A DNA stretch of 64,000 bases from Flabesymbios commensalis (lineage: Eukaryota; Annelida; Polychaeta; Terebellida; Flabelligeridae): positions 35,920,176-35,984,175 of the forward strand of contig OZ024902.1 of the NCBI GenBank assembly GCA_964017125.1, given 5' to 3'. Position numbers and translations under genes: made by a program. Below are positions 1-11,432 of this stretch, in pieces. Under the pieces are notes generated by a model. It was given only the letters and a program-made list of their open reading frames with translations. It did no database searches and had not been told where the DNA came from. Numbering within the stretch: the stretch's first letter is position 1; each line of letters opens with the position of its first letter.

Positions 1-240
1 GCGACCAATTAATCACTCACCCTCTGTAGACTTGTCATGCAGATACTCTTTCTAACATGATACCATGCGTGACACCCTTTCTAACATGGTCTCCTGCTGT
101 CTATTGATCCCCCACCAAGCGCATATGACGACCAGTAATTCCCAGTTCTCGCATATGTAACCAAGATGCAAAAAATGTTATATTGTTTGCTTATATATTC
201 TAAGAATACAACCTTAGGAAATTAGGAATTGAAATCGATC

Positions 241-746
241 AGGTGTGTACCTAAAGTCAAATAGATGGCTGCTCACGAAATATCACATGGAAATGGAATT
301 TTTTTTAAAAATTTATTTCAACATCGATAAATCTACAACGTCAACATTTTTTCTAAAAATAATTTTTTGTCCAATAGGCTACATGAAATAGTTATTTCAC
401 CTGCTCAGATAGTATTCTCAAAATCTACGATATCCAACAATGTATATTGAGAAAGTATCCTGTTTTCTAGCTGGCTCCTATTTTTCTTCAAAAGCAGGAC
501 ATCCCTGAAATGAAATTGTTAGAAAGCAGGACACTTTTTGAAAATACTTTTTTTTTGAATATCGTAGACATGGATGCCAATATTTGAGAAGGTGAAATAA
601 ATGGTTTGATTTCTTAGATAATAATGTATTTTCAGATTTTTTGAAGCTGTAGTTTTATCCATGTTGAAATAAATCAACAAAAGTGTTCATTTTCATGCCG
701 ATATTTTGTGAGCAGACATCTATTTCACTTTAGGTGCACACTAAAT
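241..746. mobile_element. Inverted-repeat MITE, about 505 bp
   Basis: The two ends are imperfect inverted repeats of about 55 bp. The left end reads GTGTACCTAAAG then AATAGATGGCTGCTCAC; the right end, read on the other strand, gives GTGCACCTAAAG then AATAGATGTCTGCTCAC. A second inner pair built around CTACGATATCC and GAATATCGTAG makes the whole unit foldable. There is no coding capacity. A non-autonomous DNA transposon is the simplest reading; I could not define a target-site duplication. Confidence 0.6.
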
Positions 747-2576
747 GAATCTCAATTCGTGCATGTGTTTGCAAGGTGGTACAGCAGGTACTCATATAAT
801 ATTTTAACGAGAAATAGAACACTCTTAGAATAGCTAAATATGCAAAAACTCTGAACTACTTGTTGTCATATATATGCGTTTGATGATTGCTCATTAGAAA
901 GAAGGATCTATCAATAATATCACATGTTGTGACTGTAATAACAATGATTCGTGAACATTTCCTTAAAACGGTCTTTATTACCTAGAATTACTCATTGTCT
1001 ATGTGTATGTATGTCCGGTATGCTGTACGCGTGACAGCCTACGCTCGCGAATATTTGCCAGATTTAAAAAATACACTTTGGTCTAGCCAGTTCGATGACG
1101 AGGACGGTTTAATAATAATTTAAAATTACCAAAAAAAACAGTAATCCCTCTTTTTTGAACAATAATTCCTTTTAAGCTTGAGACACTCCTTAAAATTAAA
1201 CACTTGTAATGGTTCGAAAATGAGGGTTGCACTTCACAGCCCTTTTTAATTAAAACCATATTTTTTGTAACCATGATACACTCCTAATATTACAATATAT
1301 TGCTCATATGCGTCTAATTTAACTCTCTCCCAGCTCGATAACGCTCGAAGATTAGGGCTGTTCCATACTAATCGGGGTCACCACAACTGTTTAAAATGCT
1401 CTAATATTTTTTACATGGGTCCACACCCCCATTACTCGGTCAAGATAGGGGATGTGCCATAATAACTGGGGCAATGGCCGTTTTTTACCATATAAATTAT
1501 TATAAGTACGATGGACTCCTTAATATTGAATCGAGTGCTACACCCAATGTCGGGTTATTGTTGACCCGCCGTCTCCGACGTCGGACCAACATTACCCCGA
1601 TATCGGGTGAATATCTCGTGCTTACTGGGACAGTAATAACTAGGCTACGGTTAGCCTACTGCTGTTTGCCTATCCCCAGAAGTAGCCTATCTATTCCAAA
1701 CTGATCCATGCCACGCCACGTCACCTAGTGCAACATTCTCAGGCAACAGCATTGGCCTCCTAATATTCTGCAAACATGACAGTGCCCCCTCCCCGGGCCA
1801 TCCCCACACGTTTAGCTTATCTGTAGGTAACACATGCATTGTACATGCATTGGTCAGATAAGTGTAGATCGCGACCTAGTCCAAACTTAGGATCCTTGCT
1901 CCATGATCCAGGTTCACAATTTCACATTTTAGTGGTGCAGCGTTTCTACACATCTGTAGCATTAATTTATGCATTTTTTTAATTTATCAAATCTTCGCAA
2001 AAATTATTAGGCCATATACCAGTTAGTCCTATGTTGCTGACGAGCGTCAAGGCCCCTAGGCTTCTTTTTATTAGGCGCTAGGGCTTATGTTTTCATAAAA
2101 TCCTTTCTGAACGCAATTACCATAACTAGATGAAACTCACCGACTTTAGTTTTCGTTTTTTTGTGTGAAGCAGTCTGGTGCAATTAAAAGCGCCAGGATA
2201 ATTCACAGCCTGGTGAAAATGTAACGTCATTTCAGTTCTAAGTCAATTTCCTTTGTACATTCAGGAAACATGAATAGTATTCTGCTTAAAGTAGGTGTGT
2301 CGTCATCATTCACTGAGCACGTGTTGTGGACCCACCCGCATGCGCACCGTGGTTATCGTTCTGAGGAGTGACCACACGAAACGACTCACCTGCTTTATAA
2401 TGCTGATCATTTTCGAGCAGCGTCATGAATGCTGCTCAACATTGGGGCTAAGTTCGGCAAGACTGTCCTCAATCCTGACTAAAATTTGGGGAGAGTAGGG
2501 CCTATCGTAGACCAGCGCTACGGGTGCCAGTGTCGTAGACGGTGGCCAAGGATTGGAGAAATATGCTGTATTGCCT
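747..2576. other. Intergenic stretch, no gene seen
   Basis: AT-rich DNA with only short open frames and no recognisable protein. At about 1,530-1,635 lies a degenerate copy of the short palindromic MITE family found throughout the window (core CCGTCTCCGACGTCGG). The 76-codon open frame over that copy is a by-product of the repeat. Confidence 0.5.
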
Positions 2577-2663
2577 CAGTAAACACAAAACATTTGTACA
2601 ATGTTGGACTAACGTTGCGTCGACGTTGTACAAATGTTATACAAACGTTTTGTGTTTGTTGGG
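2577..2663. mobile_element. Short palindromic MITE (AGCAAACACAA family)
   Basis: A compact copy of about 87 bp. It begins CAGTAAACACAAAACATTTG and ends with the inverted counterpart CAAACGTTTTGTGTTTGTTG. The centre (TTGGACTAACGTTGCGTCGACG) is itself nearly palindromic. Ends and middle match the better-preserved copy at 28.1 kb. Confidence 0.6.
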
Positions 2664-3123
2664 AATATGGTGTTCACATAACTTTAGTATGTAGATGTAG
2701 TAACACGTGCCGGTAAATCACGCTTTTTAGACCAAGTAATAAGTCGGTTAAAAAAAACAATAATGCACACCGTCTGAAATTAACTTGAGAGTCATGGTAC
2801 CAGATGATGGTGTTTTTTTGTTATAATATTCACCGACAACAACAGGAAACCATGTGATCAATCTAAATCCAACTAAAGTGCTTCATTATGGGACCTATGT
2901 AATTATGAAAATATGAAACATAATTTATATCCCGTAAGTTGTTTATTGAAATGGAGCCGGAGCCGCTTCCATCTTCAATGCTGTAGATTTGAAAATGAGA
3001 ACTCAAGAATTAACATCCGTTTTATTGGGTTACGCTTGTGCATATACGATGACGATTAAAACAAAAAAAAAATTAATGACATTGAGATCAAAGAAGCTTC
3101 CTGTAATAACCGAACAACACTTT

Positions 3124-3255
3124 CAGTAGACGCGAAACGTTGACACAATGTTGTTTTAATGCCGGCCTTACGTTGGTTTAATGTTGGGTTAATGTTGGTC
3201 CACCGTCTACGACGCTGGCCCAATAATTTAACATCCATCACTCATGTTTGTTGGG
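3124..3255. mobile_element. Short palindromic MITE (AGCAAACACAA family)
   Basis: This copy starts CAGTAGACGCGAAACGTTGA and ends CATGTTTGTTGGG. It contains the family hallmark CCACCGTCTACGACGCTGG near its right end and several TTAATGTTGG or TTACGTTGG half-repeats. No open frame is credible. Confidence 0.6.
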
Positions 3256-3461
3256 AAGACAATTTTTTTCTCAATGCCAGTCAATTTTGTCCATGTTTGT
3301 TCCACCTTGTGACTTTATAATGATATACCTTGTTTCTCTACTTATACCATGTCTCTGTTTCTTGTCCCTGCTTAATAAAGCTTTAGGTAAGTTTATTATA
3401 TGCGCATGACCATTACCTGTGTCTGATCTGTCAATACACTTGTTTCACCCAGACCTACATG

Positions 3462-3712
3462 ATTGAAATGTAAAACACACCAACGCGAACGCCGGAGCGA
3501 AAATCCGTGGGACGACAGCACACGAACAGGCGCGAAACTCGACGCCTTATTTTTCATGCAAAAGCGGCGCAACGCGCAAAAATGTCGAAAAGTTGCTCAA
3601 GCTTGCATTCGTAGGCCTATTTGTGCAGGTATGTTTTGGGAATGATAAAAATAATGTTATTGTTGGTCTATTTGATCATTCGCGCTCGCATTCGTGTGTT
3701 TTACATTTGATG
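3462..3712. mobile_element. Small MITE with about 30-bp terminal inverted repeats
   Basis: The left end AATGTAAAACACACCAACGC and the right end, read on the opposite strand as AATGTAAAACACACGAATGC, are inverted repeats enclosing about 190 bp. The interior is CpG-rich at the left and AT-rich at the right. Open frames crossing it are incidental. Confidence 0.5.
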
Positions 3713-3774
3713 TTGTATTTTCACGTTATTTTATGCTTATTCACATGCTTTTTCGATGCAGCCTCTCGTAATCT

Positions 3775-3866
3775 GACAAACATAACACCGTTGGCTTATA
3801 TATATCAACGTTGTGTCACGTCTCTCGGCGTTGGCCCAGCATTGAAAACATATTCTTGTGTTTTAT
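3775..3866. repeat. Degenerate copy of the short palindromic MITE
   Basis: ACAAACATAACACCGTTGGC at the left and AAACATATTCTTGTGTTTTA at the right preserve the inverted ends of the family. The centre GTCTCTCGGCGTTGGCCCAG preserves its core. Confidence 0.4.
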
Positions 3867-5715
3867 GAACTCATTGAACATATTTATGGCCGCATTTCAA
3901 TAACAGTCGAGGCATAAATAGAACAGTTAGTTTATGAGATCACTGCCTGACAAATAGCAAATTATAGGGCCTACATGGAGGTCAATGCACTATTGCGATA
4001 CTTTAGTACTTTGAGAACATAAAACAAGCTACATGTACAGGGCTTATCCCGTACTTAGGATGAGGTTTGCCTTGAATGTTGGTACTATATATCATGTTTG
4101 TAGAGGCCATTAATCTTTATTTAATGACGACAAGTCAAATGTCCGTGGAAATGAGTCTCCTATATGCCTATATTGTATACATGTAGGCCATGCAAGCTTG
4201 TCTTGTCATGTCACTGTGCTATATGGTAAGGGGCCGGTTCGTATTGGATTTGACCATCCACCCACCTCCTAATACTAGTCAGCAAAATCTCACCCTCCAG
4301 TCCACATGTTACGGAACACGGTGTAGGGATAGTAAATAGTTATTGCTAAATAACTACCTAATACGAAAGGACGGGACATGCGAAATTTGGCAGCAAACCC
4401 GATCCGTTTCTGATACAAAATTGGAAACCCGTGAAAGTAGATTCGGGTTTCAGAATATGTGTTGTAAAAGGCATGTTTATATTCTATTTAGCGACGCGTG
4501 AGCTATAGTGACAGTTTTCCCTCAAAATGTCATTGTAACAACAACCTCGATATTATGTCACTGTGGCCGCAATAAAAGCAATTAAATTATCTAGAGGCTG
4601 TTATGCCTGATCGCGATTGGTATCTATAGTGATGATAAAACATTAAATAACGTTAATTATCTATTTTCTTGTTTCCCTATTTAAGCCTTAAACTGATTTA
4701 CGACTCGCTACTCTTGTTTCTTTACATTTTTTTTATATTGGTGATTCGCTAGGCCGATAATAGGACATTCCGCACCATGGTAATAGGTGTAAATACGAAC
4801 GGATTATGCTCCTTTATCTGTAGCACTCATTAATAACTGTTATAATGATTAACAAGAAAATTTTGGTCTAAGCAAACGCGTACTATAACTCCTCATAAAT
4901 TGTAGGCCCTATCCTACACCATAAAACGCGATACCCGGAAGTTAGATCCCAAGTTCCAAAAGTTCCCACGACCCTTGACCGAAATTTCGTTTATTTGACG
5001 ATCAATAATAAAAGGGTAAAAAATATTTTAAACAAACACTAAGTTTTTTCTATCCAGAGGTCCACGTGCAATTTTTGTGTTATGCTCAATAGAAAATACA
5101 TTCATATATATATAAGCCTACGTCACACTGTAATATTATTATAACCCCGCGCCTAAAAGTTCATTTGCATGTTTTGGGGGTGTTTTGAAATAATTTTATG
5201 TTCGAATATAAGTGCATATACTTGTTTTCGAAAACTAATTGCACCCCTGTCATTCACTCTGATATTTTAAAGAACTTCTTTTATAAATCTATAGGCCTAT
5301 GTGCGATAATTTGCTTACAAACGTAAAACTATAGGTTATGTCATTCATAATCAAAGTTTTATTATATACATTATAATTGACGAATATTTAAAGGCTTGAA
5401 TAACTCAGATAGGATTATCCTCATTATAATCTTGTTGACATCCATCTAAACAGACTCTTGCAAAGTCTATTGCAGGCAGACTGGATACTAAATATGTTAA
5501 ATGGGAGGGGGAACCAATTCACTCTGCCCCTGTCACACCAGCCTAAGCTCACTCGGCAACTGTTGTGCGCTCTCGGACCTAGAGATTTTCGTCAAAGCGC
5601 TGTGAGATCGCAAAAAGTGTCAAATCTACGAGATCAGGTAACTTCACAGTAGCTTACAGTATGCTCTCGACTCGCTTATAAATTTCGTTCTCACTGCGAC
5701 CTCAATTAGATCAGC
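3867..5715. other. Intergenic stretch, nothing recognised
   Basis: AT-rich single-copy-looking sequence. I found no splice-bounded exon with recognisable homology and no clear repeat structure. The missing upstream calpain exons could lie here only if they are short and diverged; I did not find them. Confidence 0.4.
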
Positions 5716-5835
5716 AGTGCTCTCTCAATAAGCTCCCACTGCGCTCTGTGCGCTCTCAACAAGCTTCCACTGCGCTCTGTGCGCTCCAAGTGCGTCCTGT
5801 GTCGCTCTCACTCCGTCCTCACTACGCTCACAATA
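5716..5835. repeat. Minisatellite, pyrimidine-rich
   Basis: Degenerate tandem copies of about 25-30 bp built on CTCCCACTGCGCTCTGTGCG, with variants such as AAGCTTCCACTGCGCTCTGT and CTCACTCCGTCCTCACTACG. It is followed at 5,865-5,975 by an imperfect 75-bp duplication around CACAATTTTCACCTCAAAGTG and CACAATTTCCATCTCAAAGTG. Confidence 0.55.
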
Positions 5836-5984
5836 CGCTAAGAACTCAATAATTGTTTCTGAGCCACAATTTTCACCTCAAAGTGAATCAAAATACCAGA
5901 CAATATCATCATCTTTTCATTCACTGTCAGTGTGCCACAATTTCCATCTCAAAGTGTATCAAAAACACACCCAAGTGTAGTTTA

Positions 5985-6085
5985 TCAAAACCCGGGACAT
6001 TGACCCAATGCTGGCTTAATGCTGTTCCATCGCCTGCAATACTGGGTGAACGTATGGGTCAACGTATGCTGGGTTAGTGCTTCCA
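5985..6085. repeat. Degenerate copy of the short palindromic MITE
   Basis: Contains GGGACATTGACCCAATGCTG, GGCTTAATGCTG and GGTCAACGTATGCTGGG in the order expected for the family. The outer AGCAAACACAA ends are eroded. Confidence 0.4.
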
Positions 6086-6259
6086 TGTTAACACTTTTTC
6101 TTAATTCGTGACAAAAATCATGTTACATCAATACTTAACCCTTTAACCGCGTGTTTACCCTTAGGCCCCTATAACACTGATGTTGACCATAGTAGCATCA
6201 CTTAGTGTGAGCATTTTTTTTTTTTTTAAAAAGCCTATGTCATACACAATAAAAATTAC

Positions 6260-6538
6260 AAGGTAAAGGTGCAGGTTTATAGTCTGATATCAAGTTTGAA
6301 GACATATTATATCATTCGACGTTATATTCCCCCCCCCCCCCCCTGGTCACTGGACTGTTTATTCGTGTGCCAATCCAACTCTACGGAGAGCATACAGTCC
6401 TGCAGCCATGTCGGCGCATTTAATTTATTTGAGAGGAGAGAAGCATGATCTTTCTCTGAAAATTCTGCACCAAGCGGGATTCGAAACCGCGCGGCAGGCA
6501 ACGACATTTTTAAAGCGCCATGCTCTAACCATTAAGCC
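6260..6538 (-). mobile_element. tRNA-derived SINE, internally deleted copy
   Basis: On the minus strand the right-hand end reads GAGATGTGGCTTAATGGTTA, a polymerase III box A. About 40 bp on comes GGTTTCGAATCCCGC, a box B. The body then matches the fuller copy at 52.6-53.0 kb (GCTGCAGGACTGTATGCTC, GTCCAGTGACCAG). About 120 bp of the body present in that copy is missing here. A run of about 14 C sits inside the 3' part at 6,330-6,343. Confidence 0.7.
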
Positions 6539-6599
6539 ACATCTCTCTCATATAGTCATAATATATATCATAAATATTGGAACACTGATTGGTATTTGA

Positions 6600-8012
6600 T
6601 ACTTGTCACCGGATGTTAGGTGGTGCATAGTCATAGCAATCTTCATCCCTGGCTCCAATAATGAGTGTTTTGCTTGGTGCATATTAGACCAAGTCTGGTG
6701 GTAGGCCTACTCTTAGAAAGTTGAAGAAAGATGCTGTATCTTCGTGTGGTAGTTCAGGCATTAGTCGGTGGTAGTGGCCGAATTGGATTCTACTCTCCAC
6801 GTTTAACCATGGGCGGATCCAGCATCGCCTTTTACTTGTTTCCCTTTTCCTTTTGAATTATGGTGACAAGGATCTGGTCATCCTGAACCTGTTGTGCCTG
6901 TATTTGTGGTAACTGCTTTAAAACCAGCACATTCTGCATAGTAGCCATGGAGAAGAGCAGATGAAACTGATATTCTATAGATGATTTTATACTGTATTTA
7001 TACCAACATGCGTGGGTGTTGTTCGAGGACGCAGTCATATTGACAAAACACATTACGAGTCCATATTGCAAACGTCGGAACAACGCCCAGGACGCACAGC
7101 GAGCGTTATACGGTTCTAGTGGCAGCGCGGTGCGAGCGTAGAATATGCGCAAACAAGCCCATCAAGCGTAGTAGAATTGCCGTAACATCGCAGTAAGAGC
7201 GTGAGAGGCAGTAGCGCGAAACCAATAAGCGTACAACAGTCATAGGGTTTAATATTTATGCGTCCACAAGTCGCTTATAGGCGTTATCGCAACGTCCACG
7301 CCACGTTCATGTAGTTTTTGCTGCACTAGTCCATAACGTTCATTTAAGGCAAATGGTATATGCATATATCTTTTGATAATAATGAATTTAAGTGAACCCT
7401 TTCTTTCGTCAGTCCAATATATGGGAGAAGGTGTGAGCGCGTCTGTTGACAACAGTTTTTCTATGACAATATTGACGTCAGCTGTGACGATAAGTTTTTT
7501 ATGCTATGCATAACGTTATATCATGAAAATGTATCAATGAAGCTAAACTAGGCCTACTTGTATTATTGGTACAAAATAAAAAAAAACTTTACAAGTTTCT
7601 TTTTTCGATAAGTGAATATCGTTCGAATATAATTGCATAACGTTTTTCAAGAATTATTTTTTGTGTTCGAATATAAGTGCATGCACTTATATTTGAACAC
7701 TAATTGCATCTCTAAATTACAAGTACATGTACGTTTACGCGCGGGAATCATACGGCACATTACAGGTATCCATTCATGACTATCTATAACATGATTAATA
7801 GGCCTACAAACACTTTATAAAACATAAATGTTGCCTTGCATTATATAAAATATACTTTATAGAATATGCCCACTGACAAAATATCCATAGTTGAATGTAT
7901 TATGTGACTGCAACAGGCAACATGAATAAATAAAGTGTGCTCTCTCATCTGAATGTTGTATGAAGTCATATATCATTATAATTAGGCGTCCATGTATATA
8001 CATTTGTAACAG
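6600..8012. other. Intergenic or intronic stretch upstream of the calpain exons
   Basis: No coding exon was recognised. Because the first visible calpain exon begins at 8,013 with a proper acceptor, at least the right part of this stretch is an intron of that gene. The 106-codon minus-strand frame at 6,832-7,152 has no recognisable domain and I treat it as chance. Confidence 0.4.
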
Positions 8013-8128
8013 ACAACTTGAAGAGGAGTGTCCCACTACTGGATGCTGTGTGAAGCCGTATGTTATTGTCACCAGAATCAGAGTCATCAAAGCTGAGAAA
8101 CTGGCCAAACCTCAAAAATCAGGAAATA
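8013..8128 (+). CDS. Calpain-like exon A
   Basis: Acceptor TTTGTAACAG precedes the exon and donor GTAAGT follows it. The exon encodes the linker between domain III and C2, including a Cys-rich CPTTGCC stretch, and the first C2 beta strand. It ends after the first base of a codon; that base joins GC of the next exon to give Ser. Confidence 0.8.
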
Positions 8129-11100
8129 GTAAGTGTACCACAAACCTGTTTCAAAAGTCATATTTTATTAATTTGATAATTACAGTACCCGGTCCCCAAC
8201 TAAATTTAGTTCCCGGTGTGTTTTCACAGTAGGCCTATAACCTGGGTTATATTTTTATTCTAAATTATTTAAATAATGAGCAAATTAGTGTAAATAATAT
8301 CCCTTGTATAATAAATTAAGAATAGATATACATTATTTATTTCACAGGCATGGATGCATATGTGATTGTCAAGTGTGAAGGTGAAACGGTAAAGAGTGCA
8401 TATAAGAAAAACAACCTGAATCCGGAATGGAATTTTGAAGTTATTTTCTACAGGAAAAAGCCCTCAACAAATCCGGTGATCTTTGAGGTGAGGTATAACA
8501 AATTTAAAACTTAAATCTCTTCTGTCTTATAAGAGCTAACATTTGACATCATGTTATTCCGCAGTTAATAAACAGCCTTCGCCGCCTCCGCCGCAGGTAT
8601 TTGTTTTCAAAAAAGCTACTTATCTACGAATTTCTGCTTTCTCATACTTCACATAGTCATCGCATAGGCCTACCACCGGGGATTTTTTTGGTGACATTTT
8701 GATCCCCACACCATCAACCCTTGAATTACTACGACCACTAACGAAGAATTGTTCGTGCTCGTTAGTGCGTTTTAGGAAACAGTATTCATCAGATCTACTT
8801 TTAATTTGGCAGATATGATCAGCTATGTCAGCCAATCAACTTTTGGAATATTTTTTTCTCAAATGGCCGGTTCAGCGTCTTAATGGCGGACATTTTTAAT
8901 CGTTTTTTCACATTATTTCTATTATATTGTATGTTGGCTAATCTATCAAGTTCTGCTTCATCATACTTCACGTAGCCATCACATAGTAGGGGCCTACTGA
9001 TGACATTGGTGACATTTTGATGCCCATATCATTAACCCTTTAATTACTAGTAGTAGTAGTAGTAAATCTTTGCTTTATGTCACTTTTCGGCACAGATGGT
9101 CTTTTAATTGACATTGTAATACGATAAAAACGTTGTAGTCAATTGATGAGATGAGTGATTACAGATTATGATGTGAGGGTGGGGGTGATAGGGCATGGTA
9201 GGTTATTGAGAGCGTTTTCCCTCGCTCGCCGATAAGGGGTTCTGGCCAATTTAATGCTGAAACTCCGTGGCATTTTGCGCAGCTCCGCTACCCTTGGGCC
9301 GGATAGTCCCCAGAGTAACAATAGGAAGGGTGACTCCATTCATTCCCCGTGAGAAACCTGATGTGAAACACGCTATTGCCGGGTATTTAAGGCTACCACG
9401 GCTTACACCAGCGCCTGCACTGATGAGAGAGCTGCATTGGCACAGCAGTTAAGCGGAGGTACCAGGGTACGCCACTGGCAATCCCTCCGAAAATATGGTC
9501 AGATACGAGGAGGCTGGAGCTTCCCTTGGATGATTGTAATTGCTGTAGATTAGTGCTTTCGAACCATGCCGTATAGCATGCAATTGACGGAACATATCCC
9601 TAATGACCCTCCCCGGTCTTTAATAACTACTATGACCACTGACAAAGAAACGCTCGTTAGCGTGTTTCAGGAAAAAGTTTCCATCACATATTTTAATTCG
9701 GCAACTTTTCTAAGCAAAAAATTTCACAATTGCCGCTTTGCAGCCATTTTTAATTTGAATAATTTCAAGACATTTACGCAACTAAAAAAAAACAATGCTA
9801 AATAGTAGGACCATGAATATCAAACAAAATGTAAGGTATCACACAAATATAACCCGTGACAAATGTCGCAGAAATAAAATCCAAAATGGTCGACTGTCGG
9901 CTATATTTAGTCAGTTTTACTAATTATCTCGGAAATATTGCATTATAGCTAAATATGAAATAAAAATTTTGAAATAAAATGTCTGCTGTTACACAAGGAC
10001 AGCACACGACAAATTTTGCAGATATGGAATTCAAAATGACTGACTTGTAGCTATTTTTTTTCTCATTATCTCGGAATCCTTGTATGATAAACTGTCCTGT
10101 GATATGAGGCTAAAATAACTCTTGACAAACTTTGCTGATCCAGCCTAAATCGATTTAAAATGACTGACTGGCGGTAATGGAGGGCTGCTTTCTTGTTCGT
10201 TTCCGAACAACTCTTTCTAGTTAAAGTAAGATACCAGTTGCAAAATTATTCTGGTAATTGCAGTTACATCTTTTGGTCTAGCTTGGGTAGCTGTTGTGTT
10301 AATTTGCATCATTTTATGTTATCGGAAACATATCATTAATTCAGACAATAACGAAAGCCGAAATATCGCACAAGACATAATCCGCCTATATTATATTCGT
10401 AATAATATTATAGTAGGCTAAGATGTTTATTGGTGTTTTTGTGGCACCCATTCCTAATTTTCGCTCTACAGCTCTCATTCACTAACAAATCAATTTCTCA
10501 ACAGTGAAGAGTTACGTACAAGCCTACATGCTACATTATACGAGACACCTGATTTGATAAACACATTTCAAATAGATATATAAACGGCGGCTATCTTCGG
10601 ATTAAAATAATGCAAATGTCACATAGTCTACGTAAGGCAGAAAAGTGCATATTTGACTGACAAGCCATAAATTGTGCCGCAGACTCTTAAAAATATTTCA
10701 AATTAAATTTGGCTAAGCCTAAATCATGGACAGTTGTCGTAATATAAGTATGCGTCTGATATGAATATAGCTGCATTTCCCCAAATTAAAGTCTAATGAA
10801 ACATATTTTGGCTTCGTTCCGTCATAGCATTACTGTAGTTCTATGTGGCGTATTGAACATATGTGTAGAATTTGTTTACAATGTGTTTGTTGAACAGCTA
10901 AATATAACACAAAAGTAAGCTGTAGCAAATGTATACGCTCCTAAAATGAGCATAGGAAGTTATAAATATGAGCACAGGCTCACATTTAGAATATCTGGAA
11001 ATGGTTCCATAAAATAATCCCATATGTTGCAGTTGGATCTGTGTCATTTAATATAATTCTATACTAAAATAGGGGATATTTTTCTGCATTTTTTAATCTT

Positions 11101-11432
11101 CTTACAATTATATTGCTTAGTAACGTATTTCATTTCTTCTGATTTAACATTATTATCCTAGTTAGGTTGAACAAAATGTTTTACTCACCTTAACCATTTT
11201 TAAATGCTTTATCAATAATTAATGTAATTAAATTATTATTTTACAGATAATGAATAATAACTTGATAATTGACGACTTCATGTGTATGGCGACACTGGAG
11301 GAGCAAGGCGACGAGAAACCAACTGTGATAGAACTGGACGTGTTTGGCAAAGGAAAAAAGGAGAAAGAAATTCAGAGAGAAGGAAAATTATCTGTTGAAA
11401 TCACAACAAGCGACGATCTGGCCGCCTTATAG
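8013..11432 (+). CDS. CAPN5-like: Calpain-5/6-like protein, C-terminal C2 domain exons (partial gene)
   Basis: Three exons, 8013-8128, 8348-8487 and 11247-11432 (stop TAG), splice in phase to 146 residues. The order is QLEEECPTTGCC, then strand RIRVIKAEKL, then DAYVIVKCEGETVKSA, NPEWNFEVIFYRKKP, LIIDDFMCMATL and the end LSVEITTSDDLAAL. This follows the end of vertebrate calpain-5 and -6 (SYVIIKCEGDKVRSA, GIFYRKK, LKDEFLGQVHL, TVAVHILSS), where a terminal C2 domain replaces the EF-hand domain of classical calpains. In the family the protein is an intracellular cysteine protease related to worm TRA-3, and the C2 domain is thought to bind lipid or protein. The protease core and domain III, about 490 residues in vertebrates, are not seen here and presumably lie to the left of the window. 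Calpain-5 and calpain-6 (catalytically dead in mammals) cannot be told apart from this part. The gene is tail-to-tail with RAMAC. Confidence 0.85.
8348..8487 (+). CDS. Calpain-like exon B
   Basis: Acceptor TATTTATTTCACAG and donor GTGAGG bound the exon. It encodes the central C2 strands, with the diagnostic DAYVIVKCEG and IFYRKK motifs, and ends in phase 0. The intron before it is only 219 bp; the one after is about 2.76 kb. Confidence 0.85.
8600..9060 (-). repeat. Dispersed repeat related to the 42.4-43.8 kb tandem family
   Basis: Inside the calpain intron. Reads in reverse relative to the 43-kb array: CTTCACATAGTCATCGCATAG, GGTGACATTTTGATCCCCAC, ATCAACCCTTGAATTACTA and CTCGTTAGTGCGTTTTAGG all have counterparts there. 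A second partial copy begins at about 8,950, and a (TAG)n run at 9,046-9,062 ends it. Confidence 0.55.
9245..9610. repeat. Dispersed repeat shared with 15.36-15.70 kb
   Basis: About 330 bp match the block in the RAMAC intron: GATAGTCCCCAGAGTAACAA, GAGCTGCATTGGCAC, CACTGGCAATCC, TAGTGCTT and CATGCCGTA occur in the same order and spacing in both. The 61-codon open frame here is not conserved in the other copy. The element type is unknown; it may be part of a non-LTR retrotransposon, since the second copy runs directly into LINE-like sequence. Confidence 0.55.
9611..10190. repeat. Degenerate repeat of the AAAATGGCCGnC type
   Basis: Three irregular units of about 100-130 bp, marked by AAAATGGTCGACTGTCGG, AAAATGACTGACTTG and AAAATGACTGACTGG, each followed by a TTATCTCGGAA or similar box. 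It is an eroded relative of the other repeat blocks that carry the GGCGGCCATTTTGAATT motif. Confidence 0.4.
11247..11432 (+). CDS. Calpain-like exon C (terminal)
   Basis: Acceptor ATTATTTTACAG; opens in phase 0 with IMNNNLIIDDF and ends at TAG. It completes the C2 fold. A Lys/Glu-rich loop (GKGKKEKEIQREGK) sits where vertebrate calpain-5 has a shorter polar loop. Confidence 0.85.
   Translation: MMNNNLIIDDFMCMATLEEQGDEKPTVIELDVFGKGKKEKEIQREGKLSVEITTSDDLAAL

Noticed and set aside
6460-6538. A tRNA gene on the minus strand
   Set aside because: Box A and box B are present, but the acceptor stem does not pair and the sequence continues into a body shared with two other loci, so it is a SINE head.
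6832-7152. Minus-strand frame of 106 codons
   Set aside because: No recognisable motif, no splice-bounded neighbours, and it lies in what is at least partly a calpain intron.
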